Below, one piece after another: positions 42,976 through 53,341 of a stretch of DNA of 64,000 bases. A program made the position numbers and the translations under genes. Every line of letters begins with the position of its first letter. Positions within the stretch are counted from its first letter, which is position 1. Where the stretch lies: positions 930,001-994,000 of the forward strand of contig NZ_CP034248.1 of the NCBI RefSeq assembly GCF_003931855.1. Reading direction: 5' to 3'. The stretch comes from Paenibacillus lentus. Lineage in GTDB: Bacteria; Bacillota; Bacilli; Paenibacillales; Paenibacillaceae. Below the pieces are notes generated by a model. That model did no database searches. It saw only the letters and a program-made list of their open reading frames with translations, and was not told where the DNA came from.

Positions 42976-45900
42976 CTTGTAGTTCCCCTTTCAATTTGAA
43001 CGAAACCTTCAGGGCCTCAAGGAATTGCTCCAACAAACCCATCAATGCTTTATCGTCCAATTCCTTGGTTTTAATTCGGATCAGCATTGCCGTACCCTGA
43101 TTAAATTGTACACGCCTTCCGAACAGATTGCCAACTTCCACAAGTTTGGCCGGATTGACGTCCTTCTCACGGCCATCGAGGAACTTAATCACTACCTCGT
43201 CCCCCCGCCGCGTCATGGATTCCATCCCGTAAAGTTTGCCATAAAGCTTCACTCGAGCGACGGACAGTAAGTTTTCTACAGCTTCCGGCAGCTCGCCGAA
43301 TCGATCAAGAAGCTCGTCCTCCAGCTCCGCGACATCCTCGAAGGATGCTGCCGAAGCTGTTTTTTTGTAAATCTCTATCTTTTGAATACTATCATAAATA
43401 TAATCGGACGGTAAATAAGCATCGATGCCGAGATCGATCGTCGTATTCCAGGATTTATCCTCAGGCGCTTCTTCGCCAAGTACCGATATCTTTCGCTTCT
43501 GAATTTCTTCAGCCAACATCTGAGAATAAAGATCAAATCCGACAGACGCAATAAACCCGTGCTGCTCCGCACCGAGTAAGTTACCTGCACCCCGAATGGA
43601 CAAATCTCTCATTGCGATTTTAAATCCAGAACCTAGTTCCGTAAATTCCTTAATGGATTGAAGGCGCTTCTCGGCGACCTCCGTCAAAGACTTATCTCGC
43701 TGATAGGTAAAATAAGCATAGGCAATCCGGTTCGAACGGCCAACTCGCCCACGCAATTGATATAGCTGAGACAGTCCCATTTTATCCGCATCATGTACGA
43801 TAAGCGTATTTACGTTCGGGATATCCACCCCGGTCTCAATGATGCTCGTGCTGACCAGGACGTCATATTCGCCGTCAAGGAAGTCGAGAATCGTCTTCTC
43901 TAGCTCCTGCTCCGACATTTGACCGTGGCCCACTCCGACTCTAGCTTCTGGAACAAGCATTGATATTTGTGCTGCCATCTCCTGGATACCCTGGACTCGG
44001 TTGTATAGGTAATAAATTTGCCCGCCCCGCGCCAGTTCCCGTTCAATTGCTTCACGAACCAGAGATTGACTGTGCTCGACGACATAGGTTTGAACAGGGA
44101 AGCGATTCTCTGGAGGCGTCTCGATGACTGACAAATCCCGAACGCCGAGCATAGACATGTGCAGGGTTCTTGGAATTGGCGTCGCCGTTAAAGTTAGAAC
44201 GTCTACATTCGTCTTCAGCCTCTTGAGCTTCTCCTTATGAGTTACGCCGAAACGTTGCTCTTCATCGACAATTAATAACCCTAAGTCTTTGAAGACGACA
44301 TCCTGGGATAAAAGGCGATGCGTCCCGATAACAATATCTACTGTCCCTTGCCGGATACCTTTGATCGTCTCATTCTGCTCTTTGCGGCTGCGGAAGCGGC
44401 TTAATGACTGAATATTGATCGGATAACCCGCAAATCGCTCGCGGAAGGTCTCATAATGCTGCTGCGCCAAAATCGTCGTCGGCACAAGCACCGCAACCTG
44501 TTTCCCTTCAATTGCACTCTTGAAGGCAGCTCGGATTGCCACCTCTGTCTTTCCATAGCCAACATCACCGCATAGCAATCGATCCATAGGACGCGGCTGC
44601 TCCATATCCTTCTTAATTTCCTCAATAGCCCTAATCTGATCGCGCGTCTCCTCATAAGGGAACATGGCTTCAAATTCCTGCTGTTCGGGCGTATCCTTCT
44701 CAAAGCCATAGCCCGGCGAAGCTTGACGTTCAGCATACAGCTTGATGAGATCGTCGGCGATATCCTGTACCGTAGTGCGAACCTTGTTCTTGACCCTCGT
44801 CCATTCGTTCCCACCCAGCTTATATACTTTGGGTTCTTTATCCTCGGAGCCCACATATTTCTGGATCAGATCAATTTGCTCGATGGGTACGGAAAGTTTG
44901 TCCCCGCCCGCATACATAATATGCATGTAGTCCTTGTGTATGCCGCCAACTTCCAATGTGCCAATGCCGAGGTATTTACCAATCCCGTGATTCTGGTGAA
45001 CGACATAATCGCCCACTTTAAGCTCGGTATAACTTTTTATCCGCTCAGCATTATCCATGTTTTTCGTTACTTTGCGTGCTTTACGCTGCTTCTTGGAGAA
45101 CATTTCTCCTTCCGTGATGACAACCAGATGCACCGAGGGCAGTTCAAATCCAGACTGCAAATTGCCTTGCAGTAAGGTCGGCTCATCAATGCCATAATCA
45201 AGCAGCACCCGGCGCATCCGTTCTATGCGCTCTTCGCCGTTCGCCAGCATGATCACATTCGCACCGCTCTTCTTCCACCGTTCCATTTCTGCCTTAAGTA
45301 CATTCATTTGACCGTGGAAGTCCTGCATGGTTCGGCTGACGAAGTTAATAATGTTCTGGGGCTGAACATGAGGCACCTGCTTCAAAAATAGCGACAGGAA
45401 CATGGTCTGGAAAGGACGACGATAAAGAACCCGATCCCCATCCATGGCAAGCGGCAAATCAGGCAAACTCTTGCCATTCTGGAACAGATGCAAGTGCCAC
45501 TCCGCTTCATCCCGCTCTAACTGCTTAGCGGTTTCCAGCAGCCGGGCAGGTTCATCCAGAATCAGCAGCGTATCATCAGCCATAAAATCATACAGCGTTT
45601 TATTCTCCGGATATATCAGTGAAATATACTTATAAATCTCAGGAAAATAAACCTGCTCACGGAGCAGTTCGATTTCTCTGGAAATTTCCTCTTTCAATCT
45701 TTGTTTGACTTGACGATCCGTCATTTTCTCCAACTGCTGCTCCAGCCGCTCTGATACAGCTTGGGCTGCCTTGGTAAAACGGTCTTTGGAAGCGATAAGC
45801 TCCTTGCATGGAGGCACAGATACGTGCTTCACCTGCTCTATAGAGCGTTGATCGGCTGGATCAAACGTACGAATCGAGTCCACTTCATCGTCGAACAGCT

Positions 45901-46486
45901 CGATTCGGTAGGCAAGTTCCGCAGTCAACGGGTAGAAATCGATAATTCCCCCGCGAATGCTCATCTCGCCCCGCAGTTCCACGCGTTCCACCCGCTCGTA
46001 GCCGAGCTCGACCATTTTGCTTAAGAAATGATCCAACTGCAGCGTACCGCCAAGAGCTATGTCCAAGCGTGCGGCAGCCATCGTTTCTGGCGATGGAATA
46101 AATCTGCGAATGCCAGAATAAGGCACCACCACAATCCCCCGGAATCCTTGGGAGCATTTCAGTAGTACCTCAATTCGCTGCGCCAGCGTCTCAGGGCTCG
46201 ATACCGCTGATTCCGCCGCTACGAGCTCATTAGCTGGATACAGGAGCACTTCATCGGACGACAGCGCTTCCTGTAAATCTTCTGCAATTTTCTGGGCTGC
46301 AAACATATTATGTGTCACGACAAGCAGTGGGCGATTTGTTTCTTTGTGCATTGCAGCCAGCATAATTTGTTTAGATGATCCGGATAAGCCGGAAATCAAT
46401 TGTTCTTTCATTCCCGAATTCACGCCTGCTATGGCAGTCGCAAAATCCGTGTCTTTAGAAAAAGCTTGTATAAGTGCTTGTAGCAA
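42962..46486 (-). CDS. mfd: Transcription-repair coupling factor
   Basis: A 1174-residue SF2 translocase that removes RNA polymerase stalled at lesions and recruits UvrA. In order: UvrB-like N-terminal domain, RNA polymerase interaction domain (about 480-560), helicase with Walker A GDVGYGKTE (about 640) and DEEQ box VDEEQRFG, and the C-terminal TRCF domain. A TTG start at 46486 is favoured by GAGAGGTG 6 nt upstream and by alignment to family starts; GTG at 46495 is the alternative. Confidence 0.96.
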   Translation of the reverse strand: MLQALIQAFSKDTDFATAIAGVNSGMKEQLISGLSGSSKQIMLAAMHKETNRPLLVVTHNMFAAQKIAEDLQEALSSDEVLLYPANELVAAESAVSSPETLAQRIEVLLKCSQGFRGIVVVPYSGIRRFIPSPETMAAARLDIALGGTLQLDHFLSKMVELGYERVERVELRGEMSIRGGIIDFYPLTAELAYRIELFDDEVDSIRTFDPADQRSIEQVKHVSVPPCKELIASKDRFTKAAQAVSERLEQQLEKMTDRQVKQRLKEEISREIELLREQVYFPEIYKYISLIYPENKTLYDFMADDTLLILDEPARLLETAKQLERDEAEWHLHLFQNGKSLPDLPLAMDGDRVLYRRPFQTMFLSLFLKQVPHVQPQNIINFVSRTMQDFHGQMNVLKAEMERWKKSGANVIMLANGEERIERMRRVLLDYGIDEPTLLQGNLQSGFELPSVHLVVITEGEMFSKKQRKARKVTKNMDNAERIKSYTELKVGDYVVHQNHGIGKYLGIGTLEVGGIHKDYMHIMYAGGDKLSVPIEQIDLIQKYVGSEDKEPKVYKLGGNEWTRVKNKVRTTVQDIADDLIKLYAERQASPGYGFEKDTPEQQEFEAMFPYEETRDQIRAIEEIKKDMEQPRPMDRLLCGDVGYGKTEVAIRAAFKSAIEGKQVAVLVPTTILAQQHYETFRERFAGYPINIQSLSRFRSRKEQNETIKGIRQGTVDIVIGTHRLLSQDVVFKDLGLLIVDEEQRFGVTHKEKLKRLKTNVDVLTLTATPIPRTLHMSMLGVRDLSVIETPPENRFPVQTYVVEHSQSLVREAIERELARGGQIYYLYNRVQGIQEMAAQISMLVPEARVGVGHGQMSEQELEKTILDFLDGEYDVLVSTSIIETGVDIPNVNTLIVHDADKMGLSQLYQLRGRVGRSNRIAYAYFTYQRDKSLTEVAEKRLQSIKEFTELGSGFKIAMRDLSIRGAGNLLGAEQHGFIASVGFDLYSQMLAEEIQKRKISVLGEEAPEDKSWNTTIDLGIDAYLPSDYIYDSIQKIEIYKKTASAASFEDVAELEDELLDRFGELPEAVENLLSVARVKLYGKLYGMESMTRRGDEVVIKFLDGREKDVNPAKLVEVGNLFGRRVQFNQGTAMLIRIKTKELDDKALMGLLEQFLEALKVSFKLKGELQDVSK

Positions 46487-46557
46487 ATGAGGCACCTCTC
46501 TTAAAATACTTACTAAAAATCTATGTTTGCCCGTCTCACGGCTTGTGGGCTCGAAGC

Positions 46558-46590
46558 AAAAAGGAGCCTCAGCAACCGTGCCAAGGCTCT
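46558..46590 (-). terminator. fin terminator
   Basis: Stem GAGCCT..GCA/TGC..AGGCTC followed by CTTTTTGC, located between fin and mfd. Confidence 0.75.
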
Positions 46591-46633
46591 ATTCAATCAC
46601 CATCGATGTGTACCTGCGCTGTTCTCCGCCTGG

Positions 46634-46864
46634 TCATTGCAGCGGGCTGTTGAGCAGTGTTAGCTCTGGATGATTCGAAAGCGCTTCGGCGCAATAATCA
46701 CAAGTGACGCGAACCGTAGTGTCGCCGCTCGAATCATACGCTATTATATCTCTCCGCTCATCGGGGGTCAAGAAATGGAAACCAAGCTGCGCTTCAGATA
46801 CATGAGCAGCTTCTATTCTGCCGATTTGTGTGCGGCAATGTCTGCATACATAGTTTATTGCCAT
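46634..46864 (-). CDS. fin: Anti-sigma-F factor Fin
   Basis: A 76-residue zinc-ribbon protein (formerly YabK) that inhibits sigma-F and helps the switch to sigma-G in the forespore. Two CxxC pairs, YVCRHCRT (about residues 7-10) and VTCDYCAE (about 54-57), form the zinc site. GGAGG precedes the ATG. The position between pth and mfd is conserved. A sigma-F promoter is expected but I cannot pick one confidently. Confidence 0.93.
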   Translation of the reverse strand: MAINYVCRHCRTQIGRIEAAHVSEAQLGFHFLTPDERRDIIAYDSSGDTTVRVTCDYCAEALSNHPELTLLNSPLQ

Positions 46865-47029
46865 CTATATGCCTCCTGAAACATCATTATGCCTTCAGTA
46901 TGCCCTGAATAACCGACGTTTAGCCCCTGTTGGTAGTCCGTTTTTCTGAATACTAGCATAAACCTTAAATGTTGTTTCAGTGCCAGAATAAGAGATATAC
47001 GAATAAAACCAAAGCTTGCTCTCGCTCGA

Positions 47030-47590
47030 TCAGCGATTAAATTTAGCCATCGTTTGTTCAAAAGTATGATCGAGGCTAAACTCAAGCGCATCGCATGCCT
47101 GCTGTATGGAGTCATCGAGTAGAGGCCTCTCCTTCTTCGCAAAAGGGGATAGCACATAATCGACAACCGCATAACCCGGCTCCGGTCTGGATATACCCAT
47201 CCGAATTCGATTGAATGTTTGAGTCCCTGTATGTTGAATAATGGACTTAATCCCGTTATGGCCGCCTGCGCTTCCTTGGTAACGAAGGCGGTTTCTGCCG
47301 ATTTCTGTGTCCAGATCATCGTATACGACGATCATATCTTCCAGGCTGACTTTATAGTAATCCATAAATGCCCTTACCGCTTCACCGGACAAATTCATAT
47401 AAGTCATCGGTTTAATGAGTGCAACCTTCTGCCCGCCAATTATGCCATCCCCGACCAGGGCTTTGCACTTACTTTGGCGGATATCGATATTATGCCTTCT
47501 TGCCAGCTCGTCCAAGGCCATAAAACCGATGTTATGTCTTGTTTTCTCATATTGGGCTCCCGGATTGCCGAGGCCAACAAACCATTTCAT
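47030..47590 (-). CDS. pth: Peptidyl-tRNA hydrolase
   Basis: Releases tRNA from peptidyl-tRNA dropped by ribosomes (B. subtilis SpoVC). WFVGLGNPGAQYEKTRHNIG contains the catalytic asparagine and histidine; YDDLDTEIGRNRL and GGHNGIKSII are family motifs. Length 186. GGAG lies 11-12 nt before the ATG. The upstream 640 bp are the unusual repeat region rather than ctc. Confidence 0.96.
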   Translation of the reverse strand: MKWFVGLGNPGAQYEKTRHNIGFMALDELARRHNIDIRQSKCKALVGDGIIGGQKVALIKPMTYMNLSGEAVRAFMDYYKVSLEDMIVVYDDLDTEIGRNRLRYQGSAGGHNGIKSIIQHTGTQTFNRIRMGISRPEPGYAVVDYVLSPFAKKERPLLDDSIQQACDALEFSLDHTFEQTMAKFNR

Positions 47591-47943
47591 GAAGTGGTGT
47601 GCTCCTTTCTGTGGGTCTCAACCCTCCCAAACCCTCCCTTACCGTAAGGGAGGGCCCCCGCAAGGCTTGCAGCCCTCGGGACTCCCGCAAACTGTAGTAA
47701 CGTGGGAGGTACAGAGGCGCTCCTACCGCTGTCCCCTTTGGGGATGCGCTGTTGATTTGTGCGTGGAACGCTTTTCCCCCTTCGGGTACGTCTTACTTTG
47801 GGTGCGCCCGAGCAACCTGAAAACATGCTGCGGAATGGGGCTGCGCTCGGCGCTCCAGAGTTACCATTATGCTCTGAGCCGCTTGCCGCCCTGACGGGCC
47901 CGCTCTTAGTCCCCGCTCCTGCAGGAGGGGGACTGCAACTTTG

Positions 47944-48156
47944 TGCTTTATGCGTCACTCCCTGCTGGGAGGCGCTCTCCCTTCGGGATACGCTTTGCTT
48001 CGTGATTGTCTTCGTGCTTTATACGTAACTCCTTGCTTGGAGACGCTCTCCCTCCGGGATACGCTTTACTTTGTGATTGTTTTCATGCTTTATACGTCAC
48101 TACTTGCTGGGAGACGCTCTCCCTTCAGGATTCGCTTTACTTCGTCGTGTGTCATT
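47944..48156. repeat. Three tandem 71-bp repeats
   Basis: Units start at 47944, 48015 and 48086, each beginning TGCTTTATRCGT and containing GGGAGRCGCTCTCCC (5-bp hairpin) and CGCTTTRCTTYGT. The period is exactly 71 bp, which is not a multiple of 3. Divergent copies appear upstream near 47705-47760 and 47765-47805. The units adjoin without spacers, so this is not CRISPR. Confidence 0.85.
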
Positions 48157-48180
48157 ATATAGACGTAAATACGCCGATAA

Positions 48181-48212
48181 GGGTTACATCTTCCGTGTGG
48201 AAGGTGTAACCC
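48181..48212 (-). terminator. Strong hairpin after prs, possible terminator
   Basis: GGGTTACACCTTCC/GGAAGATGTAACCC (14-bp stem with one mismatch, ACAC loop) lies 18 bp after the prs stop. No T run follows, so it may terminate weakly or protect the 3' end. Confidence 0.5.
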
Positions 48213-48230
48213 CGAATAACAAAGGAATCC

Positions 48231-49184
48231 TTATTCGATTTCGAACAGTTTACTGATGGAGAGTTCCTCATGGACGCGAATAATCGCTTCTCCCATCAGC
48301 GGAGCGACCGACAACACTTTAAGCTTGCTCGTTGGATTCGGTTGCGTAATTGGAATCGTATCAGTAACCACAACTTCCTTCAGCGGAGAATTCTCCAGAC
48401 GTTCCATCGCCGGACCAGACAGCACTGGATGCGTACAGCAAGCGTATACCTCTTCAACGCCGCCTTCCTTCAAGGCATTGGCGCCAAGGACGATCGTACC
48501 GGCCGTATCAATGATGTCATCGACGAGAATAGCTGTCTTACCCTCGATGTTACCGATGATGTTCATCACTTCACTAACATTCGGCTCCGGACGGCGCTTG
48601 TCGATAATCGCAAGCGGTGCATTCAGAAAATCCGCCAATTTCCGGGCACGCACAACACCGCCATGGTCTGGCGATACGACGACCGGATTTGGAATTTTCT
48701 TGGAGCGGAAATATTGAGCTAAAATCGGCACGCCCAGCATGTGATCAACTGGAATATCGAAAAACCCTTGAATTTGCATTGCATGCAAGTCCATCGTAAT
48801 GACGCGATGAGCGCCTGCTTTTTCGATCAAGTTAGCCACTAACTTTGCCGTAATTGGGTCACGGGAACGGGCCTTCCGATCCTGACGTGCGTATCCGTAA
48901 TACGGGATAACCACGTTTATGCTCTTGGCTGAAGCCCGCTTCAAAGCATCCACCATGACAAGAAGCTCCATCAAATTATCGTTAACCGGCGCGCAAGTCG
49001 ATTGTACAATATATACATGACAACCGCGTACGCTCTCGGATAGCTTCACCTGGATTTCTCCATCGCTGAAGCTTGTCGTTTCCGAGTCTCCCATCGGAAT
49101 ACCGATATAATCAGCAATTTGATGCGCTAATTTTGGATTAGAGTTACAGGTGAATATCTTCAGTTTAGAATCACAATAAGTCAT
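48231..49184 (-). CDS. prs: Ribose-phosphate pyrophosphokinase (PRPP synthase)
   Basis: Makes PRPP from ribose 5-phosphate and ATP, feeding purine, pyrimidine, His, Trp and NAD synthesis (including nadC and hpt here). Motifs: [30 protein letters not shown], and the PRPP loop [14 protein letters not shown] at 49184 has GGAGGG 10 nt upstream, giving 317 residues; the frame stays open to 49262. It follows glmU, as in B. subtilis. Confidence 0.97.
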   Translation of the reverse strand: MTYCDSKLKIFTCNSNPKLAHQIADYIGIPMGDSETTSFSDGEIQVKLSESVRGCHVYIVQSTCAPVNDNLMELLVMVDALKRASAKSINVVIPYYGYARQDRKARSRDPITAKLVANLIEKAGAHRVITMDLHAMQIQGFFDIPVDHMLGVPILAQYFRSKKIPNPVVVSPDHGGVVRARKLADFLNAPLAIIDKRRPEPNVSEVMNIIGNIEGKTAILVDDIIDTAGTIVLGANALKEGGVEEVYACCTHPVLSGPAMERLENSPLKEVVVTDTIPITQPNPTSKLKVLSVAPLMGEAIIRVHEELSISKLFEIE

Positions 49185-49393
49185 AAAATAAAAACCCTCC
49201 GTGCTGTATCGATAGTTCAAATCGATCTGGTCATTAAAATGGTTACTGCGTCTACAATCCATTGCGATATGTTGTCTTGCTGCTACTGCCGTAAATCAAG
49301 ATTCCTCGGCTCATACGTAATGAATACATACTCTATATTACACTATCTTGGTATGACATTACTATTAGAGGTTGTTCACTTTGTGAACATCGG

Positions 49394-50794
49394 CTATGAT
49401 TGCTTTCCTCGGTCATGCTTGGCCTTAGCCCGGGCGCGAAGCTTTTCGGCATATCCCGCCTTATTCTCCTGCCGGTTCCTTGCTATGGCTAGTTCATTGT
49501 CGGAAACAGAATGAGTAATGGTGGAGCCTGCAACGACGTAAGCCCCTTTGCCGACCTTCACCGGTGCGATCAAATTAACATTGCTCCCCACGAACGCATC
49601 ATCTTCGATTTCCGTAATAGACTTATTATAACCATCATAGTTGACGGTTATCGCTCCACAGCCAATATTTACATTCTTACCTACTTTGGCATCACCAATG
49701 TAGCTCAGATGCGATACTTTGGAGCCCTCGTCGATCGAAGCATTCTTGATCTCCACGAAATCGCCCACTTTAACGTGTGCTCCAAGTTTTGCTCCTGGAC
49801 GCAAATAAGCGAAAGGTCCAACGGTAGCTTCACTACCTACTTCGGCATCCACTAGTACCGAATGCTTAACCTTTGCGCCGTTGTCAATTTTGCTATTATT
49901 TATTTCTGCCGCAGGTCCGATAACGCAATCCTCGCCGATCACCGTATTACCCAATATCGATGTCCCCGGATAAATTACCGTATCCGCACCGATTTGAACA
50001 TCTGCGCCGATATACGTCGATTGAGGATCGATGATGGTAACACCTGCCAGCATATGCTTCCGGGCAATTCTCTCTCGCATAAATTGCTCCGCTTCCGAGA
50101 GTGCCAGCCGATCGTTTACTCCGATCGATTCCGCGTAATCCTCGGTCATATAGCCTTCCACGACTTCGCCCGAATCTACGAGAATGCCGATGACATCCGT
50201 CAGATAATATTCTTGCTGTGCATTGTTGTTCGTTACCTTGCCAAGAGCAGCAAATAATTTCGCATTATCAAAACAATAAGTTCCTGTGTTAAATTCCTTT
50301 ACCGCATCTTCTTCCGGAGAACAATCCTTCTGTTCTACGATTCGCACAACAGAACCATTCTCCCCCCGGATAATCCGGCCATACCCTTGCGGGTGTTCGG
50401 TCCAGGCAGACAGCACGGTAGCTGCTGCATTGCTCTTCGTATGCAAAGCGATGAGTTCCTCTAGTGTCTCAGGCTTCACAAGTGGAGTATCTCCACATAT
50501 AACGATCGTAATTCCTTCTTCACTAGCAAGCAACGATTCTGCCTGCTTCACAGCATGGCCCGTGCCTAGCTGTTCCTCCTGCAGCACATATTCTGCTGAT
50601 GTTCCGAGATAAGACTGCACTGCATCTGCACCGTGGCCTACAACCACAATACTTCGCTCACACTGGATTTGCTTTACCGTGTCCAGAACATGTCCGACCA
50701 TCGGTTTGCCACAAACGGGATGGAGCACTTTATAAAGCTTGGACTTCATGCGCTTCCCTTGTCCTGCAGCAAGAATAATCGCTAATCTTTTCAA
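49394..50794 (-). CDS. glmU: Bifunctional UDP-GlcNAc pyrophosphorylase / GlcN-1-P acetyltransferase
   Basis: Catalyses the last two steps to UDP-GlcNAc for peptidoglycan. The N-terminal uridyltransferase starts [19 protein letters not shown]; the C-terminal half is a left-handed beta helix of hexapeptide repeats (about 250-440) with acetyltransferase motifs such as [11 protein letters not shown]. Length 466. The start is TTG at 50794 after GGAGG. The order glmU-prs matches Bacillales. Confidence 0.97.
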   Translation of the reverse strand: MKRLAIILAAGQGKRMKSKLYKVLHPVCGKPMVGHVLDTVKQIQCERSIVVVGHGADAVQSYLGTSAEYVLQEEQLGTGHAVKQAESLLASEEGITIVICGDTPLVKPETLEELIALHTKSNAAATVLSAWTEHPQGYGRIIRGENGSVVRIVEQKDCSPEEDAVKEFNTGTYCFDNAKLFAALGKVTNNNAQQEYYLTDVIGILVDSGEVVEGYMTEDYAESIGVNDRLALSEAEQFMRERIARKHMLAGVTIIDPQSTYIGADVQIGADTVIYPGTSILGNTVIGEDCVIGPAAEINNSKIDNGAKVKHSVLVDAEVGSEATVGPFAYLRPGAKLGAHVKVGDFVEIKNASIDEGSKVSHLSYIGDAKVGKNVNIGCGAITVNYDGYNKSITEIEDDAFVGSNVNLIAPVKVGKGAYVVAGSTITHSVSDNELAIARNRQENKAGYAEKLRARAKAKHDRGKQS

Positions 50795-50845
50795 GGCCCC
50801 GGCCTCCTTCTCTTGAACTCATTACTGAATATATCTTATTTAAGA

Positions 50846-50889
50846 CAAAAAGAAAAGAGAGCCATGTATCATGGCACTCTTTTCTTCGA
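50846..50889. terminator. spoVG terminator, possibly bidirectional
   Basis: A nearly perfect palindrome AAGAAAAGAGTGCCATG/CATGGCTCTCTTTTCTT ends in CTTTTTG on the minus strand; T-rich tails are present on both sides. Confidence 0.85.
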
Positions 50890-50918
50890 ACCCCAATTGG
50901 TTAGACAAAAACCAGTAC

Positions 50919-51203
50919 TTAAGCCCCTTCTTCAATAACTTCTTCTTGGTCAGCAGCGCGTTCGTACTCAGCCAAAACTGCAGCTTGAATCTTCTCGCGT
51001 GTGCCCGAAGAAATTGGATGCGCGATATCCCGGAACTCCCCGTCCGGTGTGCGCTTGCTAGGCATTGCTACAAACATTCCATTATTTCCGTCGATGACGC
51101 GAATGTCATGAACAACAAACTCGTTATCGATGGTAATGGATGCGATTGCCTTCATTCTGCCTTCCGAGCTGACTCGGCGGAGCCTTACATCCGTAATTTG
51201 CAT
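50919..51203 (-). CDS. spoVG: Septation and sporulation regulator SpoVG
   Basis: A 94-residue nucleic-acid-binding regulator that affects division, cortex formation and gene expression in Firmicutes. [31 protein letters not shown] and [18 protein letters not shown] are highly conserved family blocks. GGTGG precedes the ATG. It is probably transcribed from the sigma-H promoter at 51244-51268. Confidence 0.98.
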   Translation of the reverse strand: MQITDVRLRRVSSEGRMKAIASITIDNEFVVHDIRVIDGNNGMFVAMPSKRTPDGEFRDIAHPISSGTREKIQAAVLAEYERAADQEEVIEEGA

Positions 51204-51243
51204 ATGTGTTCACCACCTTTTTCCATCAGGGACTTGGTGTAAT

Positions 51244-51268
51244 ATTCCACATAGCCAACGGAAATCCT
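51244..51268 (-). promoter_or_regulatory. spoVG sigma-H promoter
   Basis: On the minus strand AGGATTT (51268-51262), 13 bp, then GGAAT (51248-51244), the same elements and spacing that I recall for the sigma-H promoter of B. subtilis spoVG. An A/T-rich segment lies upstream. Confidence 0.75.
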
Positions 51269-51359
51269 CCTTTTTTCTGGAACAAAATACCCTAAATTCA
51301 GGAATTTTTTTGAAATCATGAGATTTTCGACATGATTCGTCTAGAACATAGTCCATTTT

Positions 51360-52217
51360 TTATGAATCGACAGAAGAACTTACCAGCTTTTCTATAGAAA
51401 AATAATTGCCTGGCTCAACCTTAATTTCCTTTCCTTTGGCATCCACTACCGTGAGCGTAGCCAAGGATACATAATCTTGGAGCAATCTTTGTTCCGATTC
51501 AATTTCACCCGATTCAACAAGTACGCCTACGCCAGCGACCTTAGCATCAAATTCAGCGAGTAGGTCTACCATCCCCTGAATCGTTCCTCCAGCCTTCATA
51601 AAATCGTCCATGATCAAGACTCTGGATTTCTCCTTGAGCGCACGACGTGACAAGGTCATTGTATGCAAACTTTTGTGGGAGCCTGATACATAATTGATGC
51701 TAACGGCCGACCCCTCTGTAACCTGATGGTCCCGCCTTACGAGCACAACTGGTAAATTTAGCTCAGCACCTGTGGCATAAGCAAGCGGGATGCCTTTAGT
51801 CTCTACGGTCATGATACAGTCAATCTCTCGATCAGCAAAAATAGTCGCAAATAACTTCCCGGCCTCGTTCATGAGTGCAGGCTGACCTAATAAATCAGAC
51901 ATATACAAATAACCACCAGGCAAAATACGGTCCGGTTGCGACAGCTTCTCACAAAGCTGGCTGATAAATACCAGAGCATGCTCCTTGCTTACCTTAGGAA
52001 TATATTTAACCCCTCCGGCAGCCCCGGCCAAAGTGTGCAGCTCACCCATACCCTCGTTTTCAAATACTTCTTTGATAATTGCCAAGTCTTCACTAATCGA
52101 GGACTTGGCCGCACCGTAACGCTGTGCAAATGTGGTCAGTGGTATCAAATGATGGGGACGTGACAATAGAAATCGCGTCATTTCCACCAATCGAGCGCTT
52201 CTTTTTAGTTTTTTCAC
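51360..52217 (-). CDS. purR: Purine operon repressor PurR
   Basis: A 285-residue repressor of purine genes that senses PRPP. The N-terminal winged helix (residues 1-73) is followed by a phosphoribosyltransferase-like domain with the PRPP motif VLIMDDFMKAGGTIQGM (about residue 205). Length equals B. subtilis PurR. The start is GTG at 52217 after GAGGGG. The gene yabJ, which usually follows, is absent. Confidence 0.96.
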   Translation of the reverse strand: MKKLKRSARLVEMTRFLLSRPHHLIPLTTFAQRYGAAKSSISEDLAIIKEVFENEGMGELHTLAGAAGGVKYIPKVSKEHALVFISQLCEKLSQPDRILPGGYLYMSDLLGQPALMNEAGKLFATIFADREIDCIMTVETKGIPLAYATGAELNLPVVLVRRDHQVTEGSAVSINYVSGSHKSLHTMTLSRRALKEKSRVLIMDDFMKAGGTIQGMVDLLAEFDAKVAGVGVLVESGEIESEQRLLQDYVSLATLTVVDAKGKEIKVEPGNYFSIEKLVSSSVDS

Positions 52218-52288
52218 GAAGTACCCCTCTAAATCCGAATATTTTAAAGAAAATATTACACGATTGTACGTCTTTATTCAAGCCTTCC

Positions 52289-53143
52289 TTAAGTAAGTAA
52301 GCGTACGGCGTAGACTTCTTTACAAAATCCACGGAGCCCATTATATATTCGTGATACTTTCGCTTCCTTAGAAACCAAGCCGAATACAGTCGGCCCACTG
52401 CCTGACATCAATACGCCATCAGCTCCGAGTTTCAACATCGTTTCTTTAAGATGTGCCACCTCGGGATAAAGTTTAAGAGTCACTTCCTCCAGTACATTCC
52501 CTAATTCCTCGCACACCCCTTGGAAGGAGGAAGTCTCGATCGCCTGCCGCATGCGATTGGCCGAAGGATGGGCTACCACTTCCTCGCTGCGGAACCGACC
52601 GTAAATTTCTGCCGTAGATACGTTGATTGGCAGCTTCGCCAACACGACCCAACATTGCGGCGGATTGGGAAGAGGGGTCAGCAGCTCCCCACGGCCTGTC
52701 GCAAGCGCCGTTCCGCCCGTAATGCAAAAAGGAACGTCCGACCCTAATTCGGCGCCAAGCTGCTTCAATTCCTCTACAGGGATGCCTAGATCCCATAGCC
52801 GGTTAAGACCGCGCAGTGTTGCTGCTGCATCGCTGCTGCCGCCCGCTAAGCCTGCGGCTACCGGTATATTTTTATCCAAATGAATATATACGCCGCTGCG
52901 GACGTTGTACCGTTCTTTAATCAGCTTCGCTGCCTGAAATGCCAGGTTCTTCTCATCCAACGGAATATAGCCAGCCTGGCTCGAAATAATGATCGTATCC
53001 CGCGAGAGGGCTTCCATCTCCAAGCGATCAGCTAAGTCTACCATGGTCATGATCATTTCAACCTCATGATAACCATCCGGTCGCTTGTGCAATACGTCCA
53101 GCATCAAATTGATTTTTGCTGGAGCTTTTTCGTAAATCTTCAA
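52289..53143 (-). CDS. ispE: 4-diphosphocytidyl-2-C-methyl-D-erythritol kinase
   Basis: A GHMP kinase of the non-mevalonate isoprenoid pathway. The ATP loop is [15 protein letters not shown] (about residue 97), with [12 protein letters not shown] at the N terminus and the late [14 protein letters not shown] start at 53143 (GAGGGTGG upstream) gives 284 residues and the usual N terminus; the frame remains open to 53194. Confidence 0.95.
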   Translation of the reverse strand: MKIYEKAPAKINLMLDVLHKRPDGYHEVEMIMTMVDLADRLEMEALSRDTIIISSQAGYIPLDEKNLAFQAAKLIKERYNVRSGVYIHLDKNIPVAAGLAGGSSDAAATLRGLNRLWDLGIPVEELKQLGAELGSDVPFCITGGTALATGRGELLTPLPNPPQCWVVLAKLPINVSTAEIYGRFRSEEVVAHPSANRMRQAIETSSFQGVCEELGNVLEEVTLKLYPEVAHLKETMLKLGADGVLMSGSGPTVFGLVSKEAKVSRIYNGLRGFCKEVYAVRLLT

Positions 53144-53292
53144 GGCGTACACCACCCTCAGCATGTCCATGGAATCATTTCTTATGTTAAGCAAATAATA
53201 ACGTTTACCATATTATAAATTTAACTGCCGCCTTCGTCTATTACAGACGGTCAAATACCTGCTTTTGTGCTCGGTTTATCACTATTATGTTA

Positions 53293-53332
53293 ACAACAAA
53301 GGAGCCTTCCTTGGATTAGGAAAGCTCCCTTG
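53293..53332 (-). terminator. sspF terminator
   Basis: Stem CAAGGGAGCTTTCC/GGAAGGCTCCTTTG with mostly complete pairing, followed by TTGTTAAC. Confidence 0.75.
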
Positions 53333-53341
53333 TGATTTTAA

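Larger units (their letters stand above)
47591..48230. repeat. GC-rich, hairpin-rich non-coding region between pth and prs
   Basis: It holds CCCTCCCTT/AAGGGAGGG (47632-47654), TCCCC-TTT-GGGGA (about 47728-47740), AGTCCCC/GGGGACT with inner CTCC/GGAG (47908-47934), degenerate repeat copies, and three tandem 71-bp units at the right. Open frames on both strands give biased S/P/G/R-rich or repeat-derived sequence and are not believable genes. B. subtilis has ctc here. Confidence 0.75.

Noticed and set aside
47587..47958. Minus-strand open frame of 123 codons ending over the pth start
   Set aside because: The product is biased in S, P, G, A and R without any domain, has no good ribosome site, and runs through the hairpin-rich repeat block.
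47944..48156. Repeat array as CRISPR
   Set aside because: Units are directly adjacent without unique spacers, are 71 bp long, and no cas genes are present.
47415..48209. Several plus-strand open frames across pth and the repeat region
   Set aside because: They read antisense pth or the 71-bp repeats in successive frames and show no conserved motif.
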